Shown: piece by piece, positions 6,686 through 12,099 of the stretch
How the letters are laid out: every line of letters starts with the position of its first letter
Numbering within the stretch: position 1 is the first letter of the stretch
Origin: Prado023 sp032123675
GTDB taxonomy: Bacteria; Actinomycetota; Actinomycetes; S36-B12; CAIYMF01
Direction: 5' to 3'
Assembly (NCBI GenBank): GCA_032123675.1
Contig: JAQBEX010000179.1
Coordinates: forward strand, 1-12,099
Length of the DNA: 12,099 bases
Translations under genes and position numbers: made by a program
Notes under the pieces: model-generated
The model's database searches: none
Seen by the model: only the letters and a program-made list of their open reading frames with translations
What the model was told of the DNA's origin: nothing

Positions 6686-6982
6686 GCCCAGCCTTCCCGA
6701 TCCCGGCGGGCAACGGCGAGACGTCCCCCGCGTTCCGGCCCCTTGTTGGTGTCCTCGGAACCCCATCTGAGGCGCACCGATCAGAGCCTGGGTTGTTTCC
6801 ATCATCGCTGGCCCAGGCATGAGCGGTCCACCCGAAGTCGGGCGAGGGATGGTGATCGGCCTGGGCAGGCAGGCCAGATCGCGGGTCCAAGGTCCCTGAC
6901 GAGGCCAGACCGGAGACCCTAGGCTGTAGATGCCCGTCGGGGCGCGACCGATGGGTAGGGGACGTCGGAGCGGGAGGCGGAC
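6686..6982. other. Divergent intergenic region between SagB-type gene and FAD isomerase-like gene
   Basis: This 297-bp stretch holds no credible gene. It contains two perfect inverted repeats: GCCTGGG (6786-6792) with CCCAGGC (6812-6818), and GGCCTG (6858-6863) with CAGGCC (6870-6875). A weak plus-strand promoter is CTGACG (6896-6901) with TAGGCT (6920-6925) at an 18-base spacing. The ribosome sites of both genes lie at its edges (GGGAGG at 6972-6977 on the plus strand; GGAAGG just upstream of 6685 on the minus strand). No clear minus-strand promoter was found. Confidence 0.6.
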
Positions 6983-8266
6983 ATGGGACCCGGCCAGCAG
7001 CCAACGACTCAGCGGATCGGCGTGATCGGTGCCGGGGCGTCGGGACTCACGGCGGCCCACTACCTGGAGCAAGCCGGCTACGGGAACGTCACCGTGCTGG
7101 AGCGGGCGGAGCAAGTGGGCGGCAAGTGCTGCTCCGTCACTGTGGGGCAGCATGTCTACGAGTTGGGCGCAGTGCTCGCCACCCGCAACTACGACACCAC
7201 CCTGGAGCTGATGGAGTCGGTAGGCGTCGAGGCGGCGCCGACCTTCACCGTGCACTGCTTCGACCCGGATGGCCATCCGATCGATCTGTTCCCCCGCTCC
7301 CGGATCCCACGGCTGCTCTGGCAGGTACTCCTGCGCTACGCATGGGCCAGCCAGGTCAGGTACCGCCGCATCAACCAGCCCGGGCTGGTCGGGATCGATC
7401 CCGACCTCTACGAGCCGTTCGCCAGGTTCGCCGGGCAGCACGCACTGCCCTCACTGAGCGAAGCCCTGGCGCTTCCGTTCACCGGGTTCGGATACGGCTA
7501 CTTCGACGAGATCCCGACCGCCTACGTGATGAAGTACCTCGACCTGCACACGCTCGAGTCTGCGATCTCCCCCCGTCGCCGGATGATCTGGCCCGACGGG
7601 GTGCAGTCCCTCTGGGCCAGATTGGCTCAGGAGCATGATGTCCGCACCGGGGTGACGATCCGCAGCATCACCCGCCAGGGGTCGGTGCTGGTGCAGACCG
7701 ATCAGGGATCGTGGGAGTTCGACAAGCTCATCGTGACCAGTCCCCTGGATGAGGCGCTGGCCTTCCTCGACGCCTCGGCAACGGAGCGCCGCCTGTTCAG
7801 CGCGATCCGCACGTACAACTACTGGGTCCTGCTGTGCAGCATCGACGACATGCCCGAGCAGTCCGGATACCTCCCGACGAACTTCGTCGCCGAGCGCGGC
7901 GGCCACGTCATGATGTGGTACCACCGCTGGCCCGGTCAACCGCTGTACGCCCTGTACGTCCTCGACGACGGGACGCGCAGCCACGAGGAGATCGAGCGCA
8001 CGTGCGCCGAGGACGTGGCACGGCTGGGCGGACGGATCGAGCAGATCGTGGACACCCGTTGCTGGAAGTACTTCCCGCACGTCGGCACGGAGGATATGGC
8101 AGCCGGCTACTACGAGACCCTCGAGGCTCTGCAGGGCACGCAGAACACCTACTACGCCGGCGAGATCATGTCGTTCTCCACGATCGAGCTCTGCGCCCAG
8201 TACTCCCGATCCCTGGTGCAGCGCTTCTTCACCGAGCAGTCGAGCCTGCTCGAGCTCCGCGCATGA
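6983..8266 (+). CDS. FAD-dependent oxidoreductase, homologue of polyenoic fatty acid isomerase (PAI)
   Basis: A 427-residue soluble flavoenzyme. The dinucleotide-binding fold is at 12-49 (GVIGAGASGL, then VTVLERAEQVGGKC). It follows Cutibacterium acnes PAI, the enzyme that converts linoleic acid to trans-10,cis-12 conjugated linoleic acid, along its whole length. Shared blocks include PFTGFGYGYFD (165-175), AYVMKYLD (180-187), GHVMMWYHRW (307-316), YFPHV (363-367) and NTYYAGEIMSFS (388-399). PAI is about 424 residues, so the gene is full length. Recalled alignment places F169 at PAI F168, but V90 where PAI has the carboxylate-contacting R88 and A194 where PAI has F193. That suggests a related flavin-based isomerisation or desaturation on a different substrate. 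Start 6983 has GGGAGG five bases upstream. The gene is divergent from the SagB-type gene and convergent, 16 bp apart, with the SDR gene. The family call is strong; the reaction is inferred. Confidence 0.85.
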   Translation: MGPGQQPTTQRIGVIGAGASGLTAAHYLEQAGYGNVTVLERAEQVGGKCCSVTVGQHVYELGAVLATRNYDTTLELMESVGVEAAPTFTVHCFDPDGHPIDLFPRSRIPRLLWQVLLRYAWASQVRYRRINQPGLVGIDPDLYEPFARFAGQHALPSLSEALALPFTGFGYGYFDEIPTAYVMKYLDLHTLESAISPRRRMIWPDGVQSLWARLAQEHDVRTGVTIRSITRQGSVLVQTDQGSWEFDKLIVTSPLDEALAFLDASATERRLFSAIRTYNYWVLLCSIDDMPEQSGYLPTNFVAERGGHVMMWYHRWPGQPLYALYVLDDGTRSHEEIERTCAEDVARLGGRIEQIVDTRCWKYFPHVGTEDMAAGYYETLEALQGTQNTYYAGEIMSFSTIELCAQYSRSLVQRFFTEQSSLLELRA

Positions 8267-8282
8267 CCGCACCGGCGCCGGG

Positions 8283-9062
8283 CTACCCGTCGCGCAGGAC
8301 CAGCCGCCGCATCGCACGCGCGTAGAGCCCGGGCGCCACCCGCGACACGGCGTAGGAGGCACGCGCGATGCGCGAGGGGAGGACCAGCGACCGTCGGCGG
8401 GCCATCCCGTCGACGAGCGCCTCGGCAACCTCGCCCGGGGACAGCACCTCTCCGGTGGTCGACCAGTCCCCACCCCGACCAGCGGCCCGGTGCGCAGCGC
8501 GCTGCTCGATCCCGGTGGCCACGAACGACGGCGCCACGATGGTCACAGACACCCCGGCGTCGACGAGCTCGGCACGAAGGCTGTCGAAGTATCCGTGCAG
8601 GCCGTGCTTGGATGCCGAGTACGCAGTGCGGTGGACCAGCGGTGCGAACCCCGAGACCGAGCTGAGCACGGCGATCCGACCCCGGCGGCCGATCAGCCCT
8701 GGCAGGGCCGCCTGGGTCACGGCGATGGCCCCGCGCAGGTTCACCGACAGCACGCGGTCGACGGCAGCCATGGGCGTGTCCACGGCCGGACCCAGCGAGG
8801 TCACCCCGTGGCTGAGCACCAGCCCGTCCAGGGGCTCGAGGCCCCCGACGACCGCCAGGACCTGTTCGTTGTCGGTCACGTCGAGGGCCAGCCGCTCCTG
8901 GGCCGCCAGAGATTCGTCGGCCACATCGAGGTCCGCGGCGATCACGTGGGCGCCAGCCTTCTGGAGTGCGGCGCAGGTCTCGCGACCGATCCCACCGGCG
9001 GCTCCTGTCACGAGCACGCGCCCACCGCCCAGCGGGGACTCAGCGGGAGCCACGCGCCTCAC
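8283..9062 (-). CDS. Short-chain dehydrogenase/reductase (SDR)
   Basis: A 259-residue classical SDR, NAD(P)-dependent, oxidising or reducing an alcohol/ketone pair. The cofactor motif TGAAGGIG is at 19-26, and D61-V62 near the adenine pocket follows the usual position. The structural NNAG motif is replaced by LSHG (83-86), an uncommon variant. The catalytic tetrad is N108, S135, Y148 and K152 (YSASK at 148-152). The C-terminal part (about 225-257) is rich in arginine and moderately hydrophobic, as in SDRs that act on lipids or sterols at membranes. It starts with GTG, which overlaps the stop of the upstream BASS transporter as GTGA (9059-9062); GGAG lies seven bases before it. The two genes are therefore coupled. 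The PAI-like gene ends 16 bp from its stop on the opposite strand. The substrate is unknown. Confidence 0.92.
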   Translation of the reverse strand: MRRVAPAESPLGGGRVLVTGAAGGIGRETCAALQKAGAHVIAADLDVADESLAAQERLALDVTDNEQVLAVVGGLEPLDGLVLSHGVTSLGPAVDTPMAAVDRVLSVNLRGAIAVTQAALPGLIGRRGRIAVLSSVSGFAPLVHRTAYSASKHGLHGYFDSLRAELVDAGVSVTIVAPSFVATGIEQRAAHRAAGRGGDWSTTGEVLSPGEVAEALVDGMARRRSLVLPSRIARASYAVSRVAPGLYARAMRRLVLRDG

Positions 9063-9991
9063 TCAGTCGCTCCGGCCACCTGCAGCTCGGGCACGGCGGT
9101 CGCCCTGCGCGACCAGAAGGTGCCGAGGGTGAGGCCGGAGATGAGGTGCCAGACACCCCACCAGGCAGCGATGACGGCCATCCCACCCAGTCCGTCGAAG
9201 AACGTGAAGATGATGACCAGCGCGAGCGCGGAGTTCTGGATGCCGACCTCCATCGTGATCGCCCGCCGGTCGTACTCGGGCAGCCGGGCAGCGGTCGCCG
9301 AGAAGTAGCCGATCGCCAGTGCCATGGCGTTCTGGGCGGTCACGACGATCGCGAAGACGCCGACGAACTCCAGGAAGAGCGACCAGTTGCCGATCAGCGC
9401 GAAGATGATGAACGCGAAGAACAGCGTGAGCGACAGGTAACGCATCGGCCTGCGCAGCGTGTCGGCGAGCTCGGGTCGCCTGGCGCGGGTGAGCATCCCG
9501 AGCGCCATCGGCAGCGCGAGGATCAGCACGATGGTGACCATGAGGTCCAGCGGGTCCAGGGAGACCGCGGTCAGGATCTCGCTGGCGCCGTCGGTCCGTG
9601 ACCCCCAGAACTGCAGGTTGAAGGGGGTCATCACGATGGCCAACAGCGTCGACACGGCGGTCATGCTCACACTCAGCGCCCCGTTGCCCCTGGCGTAGAC
9701 GGTCAGGAAGTTCGAGAAGTTGCCCCCCGGGCAGGCCGCCACGAGGATCATCCCCAGCGCGATGGATGCTGACGGGTTGATCAGGCCCACCATCAGGAAT
9801 GTCAGGGCCGGCAGGAGGAGGAACTGAGCGCCAAGGCCGATCAACGGTCCGCGGGGGTCGCGCACGATCCGACGGAAGTCCTCGACCCGAATGTTCAGTG
9901 CGACGCCGAACATGATCAGGCCGATGAGGACGTTGAGGATGGTCAACGTCGTGGTGTTGAAGTTCAGATCTGCGGCATCAACCGGGTCCAT
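9059..9991 (-). CDS. Bile acid:sodium symporter (BASS) family transporter
   Basis: A 310-residue membrane protein with about nine hydrophobic helices and a short N-terminal tail outside the first helix (about 14-33). Family hallmarks are present: ACPGGNFSNF at 86-95 and MEVGIQNSALA at 247-257, which form the sodium- and substrate-binding crossover region in BASS structures. Members carry bile acids, steroids, pantoate, pyruvate or other organic anions, usually with sodium; the substrate here cannot be told. Translation is coupled to the SDR gene by a 4-bp overlap. The SDR partner makes a steroid or other hydroxy/keto acid a reasonable guess. Minus-strand ATG at 9991 is preceded by GGGAGG with a spacing of about nine. 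That site lies in a short potential hairpin (GGGAG-GGA-CTCCC, 10006 to 9994), which could dampen initiation. A weak -10-like TAGCAT is at 10044 to 10039. Confidence 0.92.
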   Translation of the reverse strand: MDPVDAADLNFNTTTLTILNVLIGLIMFGVALNIRVEDFRRIVRDPRGPLIGLGAQFLLLPALTFLMVGLINPSASIALGMILVAACPGGNFSNFLTVYARGNGALSVSMTAVSTLLAIVMTPFNLQFWGSRTDGASEILTAVSLDPLDLMVTIVLILALPMALGMLTRARRPELADTLRRPMRYLSLTLFFAFIIFALIGNWSLFLEFVGVFAIVVTAQNAMALAIGYFSATAARLPEYDRRAITMEVGIQNSALALVIIFTFFDGLGGMAVIAAWWGVWHLISGLTLGTFWSRRATAVPELQVAGATE

Positions 9992-10123
9992 CAGGGAGTC
10001 CCTCCCGCAGCCGCCTCGTCCTGCGCCGCTCCCTTGGGATGCTAGCCAGCGTGACAGGGCGGTTGCCTGATCTGGCTGTGGTCAGCCCGGACCGGAAGCC
10101 CGTGGATCGCCAGGTCGTGTCCG
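9992..10123. other. Short intergenic stretch upstream of BASS transporter gene
   Basis: This 132-bp gap between two minus-strand genes holds the BASS ribosome site and a weak -10-like sequence at 10039-10044 (TAGCAT on the minus strand) without a good -35 partner. I see no terminator after the lipoprotein gene, so read-through from it is possible. Confidence 0.4.
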
Positions 10124-10579
10124 CTATGGCTGGAGCTCGACCTCCACGGTGGCCCCGCCCCAGCCGTTGACCTGGTCGCGCCCCTCAACGGTGACGACGT
10201 CAACACCTGAGGGAACCACCACCCCGCTCAGGGTGCGGGTGAAGGGCTGCTCCGAGGCATGGTCGTGGGCCAACTCGCGAAGGCCCAACTCAGTGCCATT
10301 CGGTGCCAGCACCCGCCACGCGTCGGCGTAGCGTCCGGGGCTGTCGTAGGGCGAGCTCACGGTGGCGGAGAACAACCACGTCCCCTCCCCACTCATCGTC
10401 GCCGTCGCCGCGAGCACGTCGGGGAACAAGGCGTCGGACACATCACTCGGCGCACCGGTCGTCGGCACGGGCGCGGACGTGGCAGCGGGCGCCGTATCCG
10501 GGGTAGCCGAACCAGGCGTATCACTCGCACAACCGGTCAGGACAAGCAGTCCGGCGAGGGCCACGGCAGACGGGCGCAT
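10124..10579 (-). CDS. Small predicted lipoprotein of unknown function
   Basis: About 151 residues when started at ATG 10579; a start at 10597 would add six residues. The later start gives a compact signal peptide (MRPSAVALAGLLVLTGC) whose lipobox LTGC is textbook, so the mature protein should be anchored to the outer face of the membrane. A Thr/Ala/Pro/Ser-rich spacer follows for about 30 residues. The rest looks like a small beta-rich domain: it has a GTWLFSATVSSPYDSPGRY stretch, then the tail GVDVVTVEGRDQVNGWGGA. The pattern resembles secreted domains that assess or bind a ligand, but I do not recognise a family. Neither start has a good ribosome site. There are no cysteines beyond the lipid anchor. 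The gene is upstream of the BASS-SDR pair on the same strand and divergent from the gene scar and aminotransferase. Confidence 0.75.
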   Translation of the reverse strand: MRPSAVALAGLLVLTGCASDTPGSATPDTAPAATSAPVPTTGAPSDVSDALFPDVLAATATMSGEGTWLFSATVSSPYDSPGRYADAWRVLAPNGTELGLRELAHDHASEQPFTRTLSGVVVPSGVDVVTVEGRDQVNGWGGATVEVELQP

Positions 10580-10606
10580 CGCCCCAGTGTGCCCCATCGG
10601 CGGACG

Positions 10607-10684
10607 GTGATCCGCGACCTCTTCGACGGCCAGCAGGCCCAGGCGCTCATGAGCCGGGTCGCCCTGATCTTCGCGCTCGGACCG
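10607..10684 (+). pseudogene. Probable fragment of a Bcr/CflA-type MFS drug-efflux gene
   Basis: Read from 10607, the plus strand encodes VIRDLFDGQQAQALMSRV followed by ALIFALGP. This resembles the loop and next helix of Bcr/CflA transporters (R-D-x-[FY]-x-G, then a short linker, then S-[RL]-V and a hydrophobic helix ending in P). The similarity stops at about 10684, where the frame runs into unrelated sequence. Upstream it stops at the lipoprotein gene. Only about 26 residues remain of a family of about 400. The assignment is from a remembered pattern and needs a search. Confidence 0.45.
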
Positions 10685-10743
10685 GCGAGGAGGGCGTGTC
10701 CTTCTCGTGGGACGCGGACGGAACGTTCACCAAGGTGGAGTGA
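10681..10743 (+). pseudogene. Probable 3' remnant of an unidentified gene
   Basis: Read in a different frame from the preceding fragment, 10681-10743 encodes TGEEGVSFSWDADGTFTKVE and a TGA stop. The composition (alternating polar and aromatic residues, ending in a charged tail) looks like the C-terminus of a real beta-rich protein rather than an accidental frame. No start codon or ribosome site belongs to it. It abuts the transporter-like fragment, as expected from a deletion that joined two genes. The family is not recognised. Confidence 0.35.
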
Positions 10744-10815
10744 CGGTCCGATCCACGTACCCCTCATCGACCCCGCGGGCCCGGGTCCAGCGATCGCACC
10801 GGGCAAGATGGGGGA

Positions 10816-12057
10816 ATGAAGGTCGCCGCACGGGCCGAGGTGCCTCCGTTCGCCGTCATGGAGATCATCGCGGCTGCGAATGCGCGTCGGGCCGTGGGCC
10901 AGGATGTGCTGAACCTCGCTGCGGGCGAACCGGCTGCGGGCGCCAGCCACGTGGTGCGTCAGCGTGCCATCGACCTGCTCGGCAGCGGTGGCGGCGGCGG
11001 GTACACCGAGGCCGTCGGGGTGCCCGCTCTGCGTGCAGCGATCGCCGCTCACTACCAGGACTGGTACGACGTCACGATCGAGCCGGACACCGTCGCGGTC
11101 ACGACCGGGTCCTCCGGTGGTTTCACCCTGACCTTCCTGGCCGCCTTCGACGCCGGTGACCGAGTTGCGCTGGCCCGCCCCGGGTATCCGGCCTACCGCA
11201 ACATCCTGACCGCGCTGGGCTGCGAGGTCGTCGAGCTGCCGTGCGGGCCACAGACCCGGTTCCAGCCGACCGTGGCGATGCTGGCTGCGGCCCACGATCA
11301 ACAGCCACTCGACGGCCTGGTTCTGGCCTCACCTGCCAATCCGACCGGCACGACGGTCGCCGCCGCCGAACTCGCTGGCATCGCGCAGTGGTGCGCCACG
11401 CACGGCGTGCGCCTGGTCAGCGACGAGATCTACCACGGGATCACCTACACCGATGCGCAGATCTCCACTGCTGCGCGTCTGCTGGACTCGGGGGCGATCG
11501 TGGTCAACTCGTTCTCCAAGTACTGGGCGATGACCGGGTGGCGCCTGGGCTGGCTGATCCTCCCCGAGGATCTCGTGGCGCCAGTGGCTGCTCTGGCAGG
11601 CAACTTTGCGCTCTGCCCGCCGACCCTGGCCCAGCATGCCGGGATCGCAGCGTTGAGCCCGCCAGGAATGGCCGCGGCCCAGCAGAACGTCACGGGCTAC
11701 GCCGCCGCGCGGAACCTGCTGCTGGCGCGGCTGCCCGATTTGGGCTGGGCCCGGGTCGCCCCGGCCGATGGCGCCTTCTACCTCTATGCCGACGTGTCGG
11801 CCAGCGGTATGGACTCAATCACGTGGTGCGCTCGGCTGCTCGACGAGGCAGGGGTGGCACTGACTCCGGGCACAGACTTCGACCGCGTCGACGGGCACCA
11901 CTTCGTGCGCGTGTCCTTCGCCTCTCCCGTGGACGTGGTCCGCGAGGCAGTCGACCGGATCATCGCCTGGCAGGACGCGCTCGCCACGCAGTCGAGACCG
12001 ATCGGTAGCCCGATCTGCGATCAGGTGCAGGAGATTGCCGAGGCAACCGGCCAGTAG
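10816..12057 (+). CDS. Class I/II PLP-dependent aminotransferase
   Basis: A 413-residue fold-type I aminotransferase, moving an amino group between an amino acid and a keto acid in the cytoplasm. All key residues are present: Y63 in GGYTEAVGVPALR, TTGSSGGF (96-103) for the phosphate site, N175 in NPTG, D203 and Y206 in VSDEIYHG, the PLP-binding lysine K235 in NSFSKYWAMTGWR (231-243), R243, and substrate-carboxylate R365 in FVRVSF. The set is typical of the aspartate/alanine/aromatic aminotransferase group; the amino donor cannot be fixed from motifs. The N-terminus (MKVAARAEVPPFAVMEII) matches the family start, so ATG 10816 is kept. The GGGGGA ribosome-like run sits almost against it (10810-10815), an unusually short spacing. 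A tail of about 25 residues follows the fold. The gene stands alone here, downstream of the gene scar. Confidence 0.93.
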   Translation: MKVAARAEVPPFAVMEIIAAANARRAVGQDVLNLAAGEPAAGASHVVRQRAIDLLGSGGGGGYTEAVGVPALRAAIAAHYQDWYDVTIEPDTVAVTTGSSGGFTLTFLAAFDAGDRVALARPGYPAYRNILTALGCEVVELPCGPQTRFQPTVAMLAAAHDQQPLDGLVLASPANPTGTTVAAAELAGIAQWCATHGVRLVSDEIYHGITYTDAQISTAARLLDSGAIVVNSFSKYWAMTGWRLGWLILPEDLVAPVAALAGNFALCPPTLAQHAGIAALSPPGMAAAQQNVTGYAAARNLLLARLPDLGWARVAPADGAFYLYADVSASGMDSITWCARLLDEAGVALTPGTDFDRVDGHHFVRVSFASPVDVVREAVDRIIAWQDALATQSRPIGSPICDQVQEIAEATGQ

Positions 12058-12099
12058 GGACCTTCGCATCTGGGAGACCGGCCGCCTGCGCCATACCGT

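Noticed and set aside
5918..6922. Plus-strand open frame opposite the SagB-type gene
   Set aside because: Its product is Arg/Gly/His-rich shadow sequence, without a start signal; the minus-strand gene has membrane helices and SagB motifs.
6686..7441. Upstream extension of the SagB-type reading frame on the minus strand
   Set aside because: The frame stays open, but this part lies antisense to the PAI-like gene, is not protein-like, and the membrane helix and a good ribosome site begin at 6685.
8272..8281. Terminator between the PAI-like and SDR genes (CCGGCGCCGG)
   Set aside because: This is a 10-bp GC palindrome without loop or T-tract; such sequences are frequent at this GC content.
7451..8473. 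Long minus-strand open frame opposite the PAI-like gene
   Set aside because: The sense gene has clear motifs over its whole length; the antisense product has no recognisable pattern and runs into the SDR gene.
8368..9601. Plus-strand open frames opposite the SDR and BASS genes
   Set aside because: Composition is low-complexity Arg/Ser/Thr or Asp/Glu/Arg, as expected from antisense of helical, GC-rich genes.
10259..10819. Plus-strand frame of 186 codons spanning lipoprotein antisense and the intergenic gap
   Set aside because: Only the segment from 10607 to about 10684 looks like protein; the rest is antisense or junction sequence, so I call a fragment rather than a gene.

Overview
The window comes from a high-GC Gram-positive bacterium, most likely an actinomycete. 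It is GC-rich throughout with a strong G/C bias at third codon positions, uses GTG starts, has lipobox lipoproteins, and carries families typical of Actinobacteria (WHG-type TetR, SagB-type nitroreductase, a relative of the Cutibacterium polyenoic fatty acid isomerase). I cannot name the genus. About 90% of the sequence codes for protein, in twelve genes. I see no tRNA, rRNA, CRISPR array, insertion sequence or phage gene.

Region 1 (43-3796) is a complete compatible-solute ABC importer of the OpuC/ProU/YehXYZW type. Permease, CBS-domain ATPase and second permease lie head to tail on the plus strand. The substrate-binding lipoprotein faces them from the minus strand. Between the convergent units lie a 17-bp tandem repeat that puts a TGA in every frame and a perfect 20-bp inverted repeat that probably terminates transcription from both sides.

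Region 2 (3797-5508) is a divergent intergenic region followed by an alpha/beta hydrolase gene coupled to its probable TetR-family regulator by an 8-bp overlap. A near-consensus promoter places the transcription start at or next to the hydrolase ATG, so this mRNA is probably leaderless.

Region 3 (5486-9991) is a redox and lipid-like neighbourhood and the most interesting part. A membrane protein joins a two-helix, histidine-bearing (cytochrome-b-like) domain to a Tat-like third membrane segment and an FMN-binding SagB-type nitroreductase domain. Divergent from it is an FAD enzyme that closely resembles the polyenoic fatty acid isomerase of Cutibacterium acnes but differs at two residues linked to substrate binding there. 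Convergent with that gene is a translationally coupled pair: a BASS-family (bile acid:sodium symporter) transporter and a short-chain dehydrogenase. A shared role in taking up and remodelling a hydrophobic acid is possible but unproven.

Region 4 (10124-12057) holds a small lipoprotein of unknown function, a degraded stretch with what look like fragments of two lost genes (one resembling a Bcr/CflA drug-efflux transporter), and a class I/II PLP-dependent aminotransferase.

There are no database results behind these calls. Family assignments rest on motifs and on remembered family sequences.
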